Notes: generated by a model not told the origin, from the letters alone. Counted from the first letter of the stretch, positions 23,022 through 31,498 are shown. The stretch: DNA of 35,926 nucleotides from CAZPRQ01 sp964589415 (GCA_964589415.1 CAZPRQ010000004.1:1-35926), one strand, 5' to 3'. Translations and numbers: made by a program.

Positions 23022-23702
23022 ATGGAAAAACTTTCAATACTCTCCTTGGGAGGCTCGCTCGTGGTGCCAAATGAAATAGACACGGATTTTCTTAAAAATT
23101 TTAAGAAATTAATCACGGGTCTAACAAAAAAAGGGTACCGTTTTGTACTTGTCGTTGGAGGAGGAAAAACTTGCCGAAAATACCTTGAAGTGCTTAAAGC
23201 GGTGGGGGAGCCGACAAATAACGAGATGGATTGGCTAGGCATACATTCCACATGGCTAAACGCCAAACTCATACAGTTACTGTTTGGGGGATTATCCCAT
23301 CCAAAAATTATTTCAGATCCCCAAAAAAGAGTTAATTTTCGAGAAAAGATAATGGTAGCCGGGGGCTGGAAACCGGGAAGAAGTACAGACGACGTCGCCG
23401 TAAGGCTGGCTAAACTATACGGCGCAAAGCGCATTATAAACCTAAGTAATATTGACTATGTTTATACCGAGGATCCAAAAAAATTTAAAAACGCGAAAAT
23501 TATAAAAAATATGACTTGGTTGGAATTTAACTCCCAATTTAGCGGCCCATGGAAACCCGGGGCAAACACACCATTTGACCCAACCGCCGCCAAGACAGCA
23601 AGGGACAGTAAACTGGAAATAATAATTGCAAATGGAAAGAATTTAAACAATTTGAGAAAAATTCTGGAAAATAAACCTAGCCAAGGCACTGTTATTAAAT
23701 GA
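23022..23702 (+). CDS. pyrH: UMP kinase, archaeal-type amino acid kinase fold
   Basis: 226 residues of the amino acid kinase superfamily. The beginning LSLGGSLVVPNEIDTDFLKN, the VVGGGKTCRKYLE glycine-rich loop, GIHSTWLNAKLI, PGRSTDDVAVRLAKLYGAKR, NIDYVYTEDPKKFKNAK and PFDPTAAKTARDSKLEIIIANG are signatures of the archaeal PyrH subgroup, which is shorter than the usual bacterial PyrH. It phosphorylates UMP to UDP with ATP in pyrimidine nucleotide synthesis. The gene stands alone, rather than with tsf and frr as in most bacteria, and is followed by a strong bidirectional terminator. A different amino acid kinase is possible but less likely given TVIK and the PFDP motif. Confidence 0.85.
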   Translation: MEKLSILSLGGSLVVPNEIDTDFLKNFKKLITGLTKKGYRFVLVVGGGKTCRKYLEVLKAVGEPTNNEMDWLGIHSTWLNAKLIQLLFGGLSHPKIISDPQKRVNFREKIMVAGGWKPGRSTDDVAVRLAKLYGAKRIINLSNIDYVYTEDPKKFKNAKIIKNMTWLEFNSQFSGPWKPGANTPFDPTAAKTARDSKLEIIIANGKNLNNLRKILENKPSQGTVIK

Positions 23703-23779
23703 CTTTTTTGCGGGGTTATTTAATTGAAAAAGATGGCCAAAAATAGTGCTTATGCTAATGCTCTAGTTGTTGAAGTTCT

Positions 23780-23822
23780 AAAAAACCCTCCCATCCGCCG
23801 GCTGGCGGAGTGAGGGTTTTTT
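23780..23822. terminator. Bidirectional intrinsic terminator
   Basis: AAAAAACCCTC and GAGGGTTTTTT flank an inner CCGCC/GGCGG stem. T-runs are present on both strands. It lies between the converging pyrH and GT-C glycosyltransferase genes. Confidence 0.9.
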
Positions 23823-23852
23823 ACTTCTAACTTCCCAATTTCCTACTTACAA

Positions 23853-25427
23853 TTAATTCACCTTATACATGTCTACATAAATATTACTTCCTAAATAAGG
23901 CCTCACTTCGGGATAAACCTGTTCAGAAAGCAGGGTCCAGTTTACCGGCACTTCCGGCTTACTACCCCCAAAACCATTTGTCCACAAAAGCCAAACTGTA
24001 TCGCCATTTTTAACTTCGCTATTAAAATCCGGTTGTAAATCTTGGTTGGTAAGTATTGCGGTTCCTGCAAAATGCGGAAGATTTTTAACTTCAGAATTAC
24101 CACCGCTGTACAATTTTGGCTTTACTGGCGTACGGTTATAATATTTATAATTAAAAAATTCAAACGAGCTTCCAATATATATTTTATGTTTCTCTTCAAC
24201 GCTGCTTTGTAAATATTCCGCAGCTTTAGCCATGCCAGGGCGGGTTTTGACGTTTAGTTCACTCCAGTAATGCCAGACAGTATAAACATTTACTGTCGCA
24301 TAAACAATAACTAAAGTGTTTATTAGCCACTTATAGCGGATTTGCGAAAGCCAAACGGCCAGCAATATACTGTAAAAAGAACTGGAATATAAAAAATATC
24401 TAACAAGATAGACAGATGAAGACGAGCCTTTAACCTGGGCCAATAAATAAAACATTATAGCTCCCATAAAAGGCGCGACTAAGCCCAGCATAACAAGCCA
24501 TTTTTCAAATTGATCAATTTTTCGCAAAAACTTATAGATCAAAAATAGCGTAAACAGACTTGCCAAAACCAGCATTTTTTGAGTGGTAGGATTATTTACG
24601 TCCACGCCAATCCCTAACAACATTTGCCATAAAGTGGCAGGAATACTCCAGCGGTCCATTGGTGGTATCCAGTATCCGGCACCAACCTGTTTGTATTGGA
24701 AAATAAAAACCTTTAACCAAGGCGCGTAAGATACCGCAATAATAACGTAGCTAATAATTAACAAGCCATACTTTTTAAACGCAAAGCCGTAATGCTTAAT
24801 ATGGTAAATGAGGGCATATAGACAAAGAAACGCCGCTGAAAAAAGCAAATAATAATGCGCATAAATCATTACAGCGGTGCTAAGGGCGAAAGCCAAATAG
24901 TATACGACTGACAAACGGTGCGCTGTTATATCTTCCGGCAAATTTGGCATATTTAATTGCTTGTCCGAAAATACAAACCTCTGCAACTGGAGGGCTTTAA
25001 CCAAAAAATACGCGGCCAAAACCGTAAAAAAAGCACCCATAGTATACATGCGGGCCTCGGTTACGTATTGAATTTGAAAAGGACTTAAAGCGACAAAAAG
25101 CGCGGCCAAAATAGCCGCTTTTTCACTTTTAAAAGAAGTTTTGACCAGGCCATAAACGGCAACAATGGTAAGTATTCCAAAAAAAACAGACATTCCTCTT
25201 AAACTCCACAAGGCATCGGAAAAAACATAGTGCCAGAGCCGCAAAACAATGTAGTAAGCCGGCGGATGAACATCCAAACCAATCCTGTACATCATTTCCC
25301 CCCAATTATACTTTATTAGCAGGGCAGAAAAAGCTTCGTCGTGCCACAGGGAAATAGAAGTAAGGTTATACAAACGAATTAAAATTCCCAAAATAACTAC
25401 GCTAATTATTTGCCAATATTTTTTCAT
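23853..25427 (-). CDS. GT-C type glycosyltransferase (family 39/ArnT-like)
   Basis: 524 residues with about 11 hydrophobic helices. The first outside loop has SLWHDEAFSALL and GLDVHPPAYYIVLRLWHYV, the acidic D-E motif and HPP sequence of protein mannosyltransferase/ArnT-like GT-C enzymes, which use a polyprenyl-phosphate sugar outside the membrane. The C-terminal third is a soluble domain (about 410-524) as in this family. It is the last gene of a three-gene minus-strand operon, 5 nt after the EamA-like gene. Sugar and acceptor are unknown; glycosylation of envelope proteins or polymers is likely. Confidence 0.8.
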   Translation of the reverse strand: MKKYWQIISVVILGILIRLYNLTSISLWHDEAFSALLIKYNWGEMMYRIGLDVHPPAYYIVLRLWHYVFSDALWSLRGMSVFFGILTIVAVYGLVKTSFKSEKAAILAALFVALSPFQIQYVTEARMYTMGAFFTVLAAYFLVKALQLQRFVFSDKQLNMPNLPEDITAHRLSVVYYLAFALSTAVMIYAHYYLLFSAAFLCLYALIYHIKHYGFAFKKYGLLIISYVIIAVSYAPWLKVFIFQYKQVGAGYWIPPMDRWSIPATLWQMLLGIGVDVNNPTTQKMLVLASLFTLFLIYKFLRKIDQFEKWLVMLGLVAPFMGAIMFYLLAQVKGSSSSVYLVRYFLYSSSFYSILLAVWLSQIRYKWLINTLVIVYATVNVYTVWHYWSELNVKTRPGMAKAAEYLQSSVEEKHKIYIGSSFEFFNYKYYNRTPVKPKLYSGGNSEVKNLPHFAGTAILTNQDLQPDFNSEVKNGDTVWLLWTNGFGGSKPEVPVNWTLLSEQVYPEVRPYLGSNIYVDMYKVN

Positions 25428-25432
25428 AAGAG

Positions 25433-25858
25433 TTAATAATTTTTTAAAATTAATACACCCAATAATATTAGAATGAGGGCAAAAATTTTCGGAGGATTGA
25501 GATGTTCTCCTATAATTAAGCCAAAAATTACTGCACTTGCCGCGCTTAACCCAACTAAAACCACAGCGCCAATGGATAGCGGCAGCCCTCGGCTGTATGA
25601 TTTAATTACCAAATAATCTATTAGCAGAACTACTGGGCCGCCTATAATCACCCAGGCAAAATTTTTATTTAAAATGAATTGCCTAATATTTATTTCATTG
25701 CGGTTCATCCAAATAACCAGCAGTCCGGTAATGGCCGCAAACATGGAAAATGCGGTGGCTGACAAAAGGACATCCGTTCGACTGGAAACCACTTTTCTTA
25801 AAATTTGGTAAAATCCGGCGCATAATCCTGCCAAGAAAACAAAATATAAAGGATTCAT
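25433..25858 (-). CDS. EamA/SMR-like small membrane transporter
   Basis: 141 residues with four to five hydrophobic helices, related to the drug/metabolite transporter (EamA) superfamily in its half-length form. The end GEHLNPPKIFALILILLGVLIL is the typical final segment of EamA domains. The ATG at 25858 (MNPLYFVFLAG) is chosen because longer frames run into the preceding gene. It lies 4 nt after that gene's stop. Half-size members act as dimers, and some flip undecaprenyl-linked sugars (ArnE/F type). Between two GT-C enzymes, this flippase role is an attractive inference. Confidence 0.7.
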   Translation of the reverse strand: MNPLYFVFLAGLCAGFYQILRKVVSSRTDVLLSATAFSMFAAITGLLVIWMNRNEINIRQFILNKNFAWVIIGGPVVLLIDYLVIKSYSRGLPLSIGAVVLVGLSAASAVIFGLIIGEHLNPPKIFALILILLGVLILKNY

Positions 25859-25862
25859 AATT

Positions 25863-27614
25863 TTATTCTCCAACCTCATACACTGCCATAACGGCCTGGT
25901 TGAACTTATTCCTAACTTCATAGACTAAAGCAGCCTTTGGGTGATATAACTTAAATTTTCTAATATCAAAAATGCTTGACTGTGCAAATACAATTTGATC
26001 TTTTGCCTTAAGGCCCGACAATTGCCATGAATTTTCCGGATCAACTTGCTTATAGGGAACATTACAAGGATTGCTAAAAACACCTTTAGGGTCGCTGGTT
26101 AAATAGTCGGTGGTCTGAACCGAAAACTTATCCAAAACCAAATACGTGGATTGTTTTTGGCACCGCTCTATTAAATATTTACTCACAGGCGTCAAATCTG
26201 AACGAAAGGCATATGCTTGTTCCGGAGAATTGGCGGCATAAATAAAGTAACCGGCGTAACTTTGTATAATTAGGGCGAGAAAAAATAATGTTGCGGCAGT
26301 CTTGAACATATTCCTTAAAAGCCAGACGCCCCAACCGTCCAGACTATGCTTCCACGCATAGCCAAAAACAGGATAGGTTTTAGAATGCAGGCTTTGGTGA
26401 ATACGAACTAAAGCGCGCCAAAAATAGTACAATCCCAATGCCGAAATAATAAAGACCGCGGGTATGGTGCCAATTGCCCTAAGACCATGGGGGATGCCTT
26501 CAGCTGTTGTTACTACCGGCAATAACATACCCCAAAACCAAACCCCAAGTGCCGCGTATGGCCACCAGCCTTTTTTTCGAACAGGCATCAAAAAATAGCC
26601 TATTGCCAATAGAGTAACTATTAAAAGCGCGACGCCAAAAAAAGGACTTACAGTATTTGGAAGGAAGGAAAAGCCGGAAATATTATGACGCCAATTCAAA
26701 TCGCCTTGGGTAAAATATGCGGTCACAGACACAATAGCTACTTCCGTAGCGGCGCTAACCACAACCCCATAAGGCGGCTTGCCGGATAGCTGTTCTCCAT
26801 TTACTAAATACAAGCTGGGATTAAAAACGCTAACCTGTCCGCTTCTGCCAATAAATGATCCCGGGTGAGTATAAAAATAATGAGCCAGAGGGTAAATAAA
26901 AATTAGCATTGCCGCGAGAAATGCCAATTTAGGCAAAAAATAAGTTTTTAAAGTACGTGTAAATACTTTTTCTTTTATTGCGACAAGAAGCGGCCATAAA
27001 ATAAGTACGAATAATATAGGCACCATTATCCTGTATGCAATGTATGTATAAAAACCCAGGGCGAAACTAGCCCCTGACAAAAAGGCAAATATTAAACGCT
27101 CCCGAAGCCTCTGGGCAGAATACCCCTTTAGCAGCAAATAAATAGTAAGGGAAGAAAACAAGGGGATAAGATTTGCCCGGAAGGCTGTTCGTGAAAGCGT
27201 AATGTGCCAAGTAGAAACTGCCATTAGAAAGGCAGAGAGAAGACCAATTACCGTAGCCCGCCTCTCGGCTTGCTCATCGTCCTTTTTTCCGATTAGTAAA
27301 AGCTGTCTGGCTACAGCATAACATGCCAATACAGACAAAACCCCCACCAAAGCAGAAACCGCGTGGTGCTGCCAGGGTCCCTTTCCAAAAATTTCTACAC
27401 TACCCCATAGCATATAAAAAAACAGGGCTTCTCTCCCGTTACCACGCTCATAAAAAGGCTGAATCTGCCCTTCCTGCATGGAATTTATATCCAGGCCGTT
27501 AGCCGCCTCATCTGGAAATAAACCGCCGGGCATATTGGCAATTTGATAAAAACGAAAAAAAATAGCAGCAGCTAAAATTAAGCCTAACAAAAAATGTCTA
27601 TATGTTTTATTCAT
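25863..27614 (-). CDS. GT-C type glycosyltransferase (family 39-like)
   Basis: 583 residues, strongly hydrophobic with about 11-12 helices. The first outside loop contains MPGGLFPDEAANGLDINSM, with the D-E pair of GT-C enzymes, and ERGNGREALFFYMLWGSVEIF, as in the dolichyl-phosphate-mannose mannosyltransferase-like group. A soluble C-terminal part (about 470-583) follows. It is the first gene of the minus-strand operon that ends with the other GT-C gene. It probably glycosylates a surface protein or polymer using a lipid-linked sugar; specificity is unknown. No Shine-Dalgarno is obvious before ATG 27614. Confidence 0.78.
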   Translation of the reverse strand: MNKTYRHFLLGLILAAAIFFRFYQIANMPGGLFPDEAANGLDINSMQEGQIQPFYERGNGREALFFYMLWGSVEIFGKGPWQHHAVSALVGVLSVLACYAVARQLLLIGKKDDEQAERRATVIGLLSAFLMAVSTWHITLSRTAFRANLIPLFSSLTIYLLLKGYSAQRLRERLIFAFLSGASFALGFYTYIAYRIMVPILFVLILWPLLVAIKEKVFTRTLKTYFLPKLAFLAAMLIFIYPLAHYFYTHPGSFIGRSGQVSVFNPSLYLVNGEQLSGKPPYGVVVSAATEVAIVSVTAYFTQGDLNWRHNISGFSFLPNTVSPFFGVALLIVTLLAIGYFLMPVRKKGWWPYAALGVWFWGMLLPVVTTAEGIPHGLRAIGTIPAVFIISALGLYYFWRALVRIHQSLHSKTYPVFGYAWKHSLDGWGVWLLRNMFKTAATLFFLALIIQSYAGYFIYAANSPEQAYAFRSDLTPVSKYLIERCQKQSTYLVLDKFSVQTTDYLTSDPKGVFSNPCNVPYKQVDPENSWQLSGLKAKDQIVFAQSSIFDIRKFKLYHPKAALVYEVRNKFNQAVMAVYEVGE

Positions 27615-27718
27615 AAACTAAAACGCATAATGACCTTAGGTTGATTAAAATTTATAAGAATTAAATCTTGTTGCAAGGGATACATATTGAAAACTTAGAA
27701 CCTGAGTCCACAAAGCTA

Positions 27719-27817
27719 TGTCATCCCGGAATTTTTAGGGCTATAAAAATATCCGGGATCCAGAGGTGAGCTTAGATACTGGATCCCGGCTCTCGGATGC
27801 ACTCGGCTGGGATGACA
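27719..27817. repeat. Nested palindromic repeat, family A copy 4
   Basis: A 99-bp element with ends TGTCATCCCGGAAT and CTGGGATGACA, and inner arms ATCCGGGATCCAG and CTGGATCCCGG. The segment CTCGGATGCACTCGGC matches copy 2 closely. It lies between divergent genes. Confidence 0.9.
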
Positions 27818-27908
27818 CAGTCTAAATTAACCTAATTAACTAATAAAACATCGGGCAATACCAGTTAACGTTTAAGTGTTCAATATGTTGCCTTACAGTA
27901 CGTTAAAC

Positions 27909-27937
27909 TTGCCTAAATGACCCGTTTTTGGTATAAT
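27909..27937 (+). promoter_or_regulatory. Promoter of the GT2/WecA cluster
   Basis: TTGCCT (27909-27914), a 17-bp spacer and TATAAT (27932-27937), with TGG directly before the -10 (extended -10). The ATG at 27959 is about 15 nt after the predicted start. The TTTTTGGTATAAT context recurs at 35238. Confidence 0.75.
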
Positions 27938-27958
27938 AAATTCGCTTAATTTTTTCTT

Positions 27959-28312
27959 ATGGAACTGGATTTTGAACAACAGTTTATGGGCGGCAAAAAG
28001 GTTTTGTTTCTCAAACTCATTGGATTTATTGTAAATATTATAACACTTTTTATTATTATCTACAAATTCAAAGCTACGGAAGGCATAATGGCGCTGCGTT
28101 ACAATGTAGTTACTGGGGTGTATTGGTACGACAAAGGATACAATTTATTCATAGTTCCCGTAATTGCTTTCATTATTAGCTGCGTGAATATAGTATTATT
28201 TGAAAAATTAAAAACTCAGCAGCGTTTTTTGGCAATAACCTCACTATGTGTGAGCGTGGCCATACAGTTTATTCTTCTAGCCTATGTATTGCTTCTTATT
28301 CCTGTTAATTAA
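27959..28312 (+). CDS. Small membrane protein of unknown function
   Basis: 117 residues, not recognised. There are three hydrophobic segments (about 17-37, 61-83 and 93-114), the first preceded by an acidic N terminus. The stop codon overlaps the start of the next gene (TAATG), so translation of the glycosyltransferase is coupled to this protein. This suggests a partner or accessory subunit of the GT2 enzyme. It resembles no subunit I can name. Confidence 0.65.
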   Translation: MELDFEQQFMGGKKVLFLKLIGFIVNIITLFIIIYKFKATEGIMALRYNVVTGVYWYDKGYNLFIVPVIAFIISCVNIVLFEKLKTQQRFLAITSLCVSVAIQFILLAYVLLLIPVN

Positions 28313-29982
28313 TGTTTAGAAAAAGGACATTTAGCGAAAGAATTTGGGAAAGTATACCAGGCTTTCAATTTTGGCTTGTGTTTTTTGGCGCGGTTACGCT
28401 CTCTCGGGTCCAACCGGTATGGGCTTCAATATTTATTATATGCTTCGACTTGTATTGGGTACTAAAAGCTTTAAATGTCGCGAGTCATTTAATGGTTAGT
28501 TACGGAAAATTTAAAATTTTTGTTACCATTGACTGGCTGGATTACGTAAAACGCTTAAAGTCGCCAAATGATTTTTTAAATTACTTAGAAAATAAATCCG
28601 GGGGAAAATTGGCAGCAGCAGAAAAAAAATACATAAAAGAGGAGCTGACAAGGCTAAATAAAATTTTCAATAAACTGCCCGGGGACAGAGAGTATATAAA
28701 CTATTACCATGTAGTCCTTGTACCCTTCGTAGACGAGAGTTTCGAGGTTCTGGACTCAACCCTGTCTGCCATTGCGGCAAGCAATTACCCCAAAGAGCAG
28801 ATAATTATAGTGCTCGCCGGGGAAGAAAGGGCGGGGACAGAAGCTCTAAAAATCGGACATCAAATAAAAGAAAAGTACGAGAAATTATTTTTTCAGTTTT
28901 ACACCACTATTCACCCCGACGGATTACCGGACGAAATAAAAGGAAAAAGCGCGAATGCTTCATACGCTATTAGAACCGTAAGGCCTTGGCTCCATGAATT
29001 GGGCATAGGGGATAAGCAAGTTTTAGTTTCCAATTTTGACTCGGATACAATTATACACCCGCAATATTTTGCCAGAGTAATGTATGAATTTTTAACCGCC
29101 GAGTTCCCATATCAATCCAGCTACCAACCCATTGCGATTTATAACAACAACATTTGGGACAGTCCGGCAATTATTCGGGTGGTTTCCGTTTCCAATTCTT
29201 TCTGGCAATTTACAGAAAGCAGCCGGCCGGACCGCCTGCGAACATTTTCTTCCCACACCATGACACTACAGGCTCTGGTTGAAGTGGGTTTTTGGAAAAA
29301 GGATATAGTTAACGAGGACGGCTATATTTACTGGCAGTGTTATTTGCATTACAAAAGCAAGTATTACGTTATTCCGCTTTTTATACCCATAAGTCTAGAT
29401 ACCTGCCTTGCTGCCACGACTTGGCAAACACTGAAAAACCAGTACAAACAAAAGAGGCGCTGGGCTTATAATGTTGAGTATTATCCGCATCTCATACCCA
29501 AACTACTCAAATTGGATGCTCCAAAATTTGATAAATTTTACAAAATTTTTCAGTATGCCGAAGGTAACTTTAATTGGGCCACGGCCAGCATTATGATTTC
29601 CATGCTTGGCTGGCTGCCGTTATTTATTGGAGGCACGCAATTTCAAAACAGCGTTTTGGCTTTTAACCTACCGTTCGCGACCAAAGTACTCATGACTATT
29701 GCTACCGGGTTTTTAATTTTTAGCGTGTATATTAACATGGTGCTCTTGCCGCCAAGGCCAAAAAAATACGGGGTCATTCGCTCGGTTATGATGTACTTAC
29801 AATGGTTTTTAGTGCCGTTGGCTTCGGTAATATTTGGCAGCTTGCCGGCCATTGAGGCGCAAACCAGACTAATGTTTGGAAAATATTTGGAATTTTGGGT
29901 TACGCCCAAAGCGCGCAAGGGAGAAAATACCGGACTTGACATGAAGGAAATGAAGTTAATAAATTCAAAACCTGTGCAATAA
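28312..29982 (+). CDS. Family 2 membrane glycosyltransferase (cellulose synthase-like)
   Basis: 556 residues. Two N-terminal helices (about 16-55), then a GT-A domain: VVLVPFVDESFEVLDSTL, KGKSANASYAI, NFDSDTIIHPQYF (DxD, about 242) and VNEDGYIYW (the ED base motif). NQYKQKRRWAYNV is the QxxRW motif of processive enzymes (about 380). Two to three further helices follow (about 420-530). It would make or add to a polysaccharide from a nucleotide sugar at the membrane. There is no PilZ domain. It overlaps the small membrane protein upstream and is followed 15 nt later by a WecA-like gene. Confidence 0.85.
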   Translation: MFRKRTFSERIWESIPGFQFWLVFFGAVTLSRVQPVWASIFIICFDLYWVLKALNVASHLMVSYGKFKIFVTIDWLDYVKRLKSPNDFLNYLENKSGGKLAAAEKKYIKEELTRLNKIFNKLPGDREYINYYHVVLVPFVDESFEVLDSTLSAIAASNYPKEQIIIVLAGEERAGTEALKIGHQIKEKYEKLFFQFYTTIHPDGLPDEIKGKSANASYAIRTVRPWLHELGIGDKQVLVSNFDSDTIIHPQYFARVMYEFLTAEFPYQSSYQPIAIYNNNIWDSPAIIRVVSVSNSFWQFTESSRPDRLRTFSSHTMTLQALVEVGFWKKDIVNEDGYIYWQCYLHYKSKYYVIPLFIPISLDTCLAATTWQTLKNQYKQKRRWAYNVEYYPHLIPKLLKLDAPKFDKFYKIFQYAEGNFNWATASIMISMLGWLPLFIGGTQFQNSVLAFNLPFATKVLMTIATGFLIFSVYINMVLLPPRPKKYGVIRSVMMYLQWFLVPLASVIFGSLPAIEAQTRLMFGKYLEFWVTPKARKGENTGLDMKEMKLINSKPVQ

Positions 29983-29997
29983 CACTTTACCTAATTT

Positions 29998-31080
29998 ATG
30001 AGTTATATTTTTTATTCCTTTTTGGCAATTGGCCTAAGTTTGGCAATAACTCCACTTATAAGGAGCATCGCGAAGCGATTTCGAATTCTGGATGTACCAA
30101 CAAGCCCACGAAAAATTCATAAACAGCCCATGCCCCTACTGGGCGGTTTGTCTATTTTTTTATCATTTTCCGCCTGTTTGGCAGTTTACCTATTTTACGG
30201 CAATATAAACTTTAGCATCGTACCTCTAAAGTTTTTTGCCGCCATTTTAATAGGAGCGCTAACGCTAATTTTGGGCGGAATTCTTGACGATAAATTTGAC
30301 CTGCCACCCAAAATTCAATGGCTATTTCCGGCCTTAGCCAGCATTATTGTTGTCTGGTCTGGAATTGGAGTTGGTATAAAAGAAATTAGCAACCCTTTTG
30401 GCAACCCCATTAGTTTGAATTTTAGTGTTTTAGGGATACCTTTTTCCGCTATTTTTATTTGGCTATGGATGATGGGTATGATTTTTACCACAAAAATTCT
30501 GGACGGCCTGGACGGGTTAGTCGCGGGGATAACTCTTATTGGGGGACTTACGCTTTTTACCCTTTCTCTTACCCAGCGCATTAACCAACCCATTACCGCC
30601 ACGCTTGCCATTATTCTCTGCGGCGCGCTGGCAGGATATTTAGTATACGCTTTCCACCCCGCCTCCATTTTTTTGGGAGAAGGTGGAAGCACATTGTGCG
30701 GATTTTTTTTAGGAGTGCTTTCTGTAATACTTGGCGGTAAAATCGCCACCGCTCTGTTAGTAATGGGTATTCCCATTTTAGACGTGGCTTGGGTAATTGT
30801 AAGGCGCGTATGGTACGGAAAAAGTCCTTTTTCAGGCGACCGTAAGCACCTTCACCACCGACTGCTGGATATTGGCTTTTCCCATAAAGGAGCTGTGCTT
30901 ATTTTGTACTCAATTACCGCTATTTTTGGCTTTGCCGCGGTGTTTTTACAGTCCTTTGGTAAACTTATTGCTTTGTCGATGTTATTCTTCGTAATGATAT
31001 TTTTAGCCATTGCCACTGTAATGGTCTACAAGCGCCAACACCCCCACCTGCCAACGACTAACGGGATTGACGATCGTTGA
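29998..31080 (+). CDS. WecA/TagO-like undecaprenyl-phosphate sugar-1-phosphate transferase
   Basis: 360 residues with about 10-11 membrane helices of the MraY/WecA superfamily. Motifs: RKIHKQPMPLLGGLSIFLSF, GGILDDKFDLPPKIQWL (DD pair, about 87), TKILDGLDGLVAG (about 165), FHPASIFLGEGGSTLCGFF (about 220) and GDRKHLHHRLLDIGFSHKGAVLI. The His-rich last loop points to the WecA/TagO side rather than MraY. The usual FLGDxGS is GEGGS here, so a glutamate stands where the superfamily has an aspartate. It starts lipid-linked glycan synthesis by placing HexNAc-1-phosphate on undecaprenyl phosphate, fitting its place after a GT2 enzyme. Confidence 0.88.
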   Translation: MSYIFYSFLAIGLSLAITPLIRSIAKRFRILDVPTSPRKIHKQPMPLLGGLSIFLSFSACLAVYLFYGNINFSIVPLKFFAAILIGALTLILGGILDDKFDLPPKIQWLFPALASIIVVWSGIGVGIKEISNPFGNPISLNFSVLGIPFSAIFIWLWMMGMIFTTKILDGLDGLVAGITLIGGLTLFTLSLTQRINQPITATLAIILCGALAGYLVYAFHPASIFLGEGGSTLCGFFLGVLSVILGGKIATALLVMGIPILDVAWVIVRRVWYGKSPFSGDRKHLHHRLLDIGFSHKGAVLILYSITAIFGFAAVFLQSFGKLIALSMLFFVMIFLAIATVMVYKRQHPHLPTTNGIDDR

Positions 31081-31115
31081 AAAATCTGATAGAATTCTTT
31101 TGTTACTTTTCTAAA

Positions 31116-31143
31116 CACTATTCACTAACCACTAATCACTATT
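31116..31143. repeat. Heptanucleotide tandem repeat before rplU
   Basis: Four consecutive 7-bp units CACTATT, CACTAAC, CACTAAT, CACTATT end 3 nt before the rplU ATG. They occupy the place where a Shine-Dalgarno would be; none is present. Confidence 0.75.
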
Positions 31144-31146
31144 CTT

Positions 31147-31452
31147 ATGATCGCTATTATTGAATCTGGCGGAAAACAGTATTTGGTTAAAAAAGGGGAC
31201 AAAGTCCAAATTGAAAAACTCTCCGGCGAAGCCGGATCGGCTATTACTTTTGACAAGGTACTTTTAACCTCAACCGGCGCCGACGTTAACTTCGGCAAAC
31301 CCTTTATTGCGGGCGCCAAAGTGGAAGCCAAAATCCTAAAGCAAGGCAGGGACAAAAAAATCCACATTCTCAAATACAAAGCCAAGTCTAAATACAGGCG
31401 CAAACAAGGCCACAGACAGCATTTCACTGAAGTGGAAATTACCAAGGTATAA
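31147..31452 (+). CDS. rplU: Ribosomal protein bL21
   Basis: 101 residues, standard length. It starts MIAIIESGGKQYLVKKGDKV and contains FDKVLLTS, the VEAKILKQGRDKKIHILKYKAKSKYRRKQGHRQ core (the basic RNA-binding region) and the ending EVEITKV, all characteristic of bL21 of the large subunit. In most bacteria rpmA (bL27) follows; here the next gene is recR on the other strand after a hairpin, so rpmA must lie elsewhere or be absent. The heptamer repeat immediately upstream leaves no room for a Shine-Dalgarno. Confidence 0.97.
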   Translation: MIAIIESGGKQYLVKKGDKVQIEKLSGEAGSAITFDKVLLTSTGADVNFGKPFIAGAKVEAKILKQGRDKKIHILKYKAKSKYRRKQGHRQHFTEVEITKV

Positions 31453-31498
31453 AAACTTTTGCATTATCGCACTAGCAACAATACAAAATACCGGAATA

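Larger units (their letters stand above)
27615..27958. other. Divergent intergenic region between two envelope clusters
   Basis: These 344 bp hold the fourth copy of repeat family A (27719-27817), a well-formed promoter toward the plus-strand cluster (27909-27937) and AT-rich sequence in which the minus-strand promoter must lie. No gene is supported. Confidence 0.65.

Noticed and set aside
30315..30776. Minus-strand ORF inside the WecA-like gene
   Set aside because: It is a shadow of a well-supported gene, with composition typical of antisense frames.
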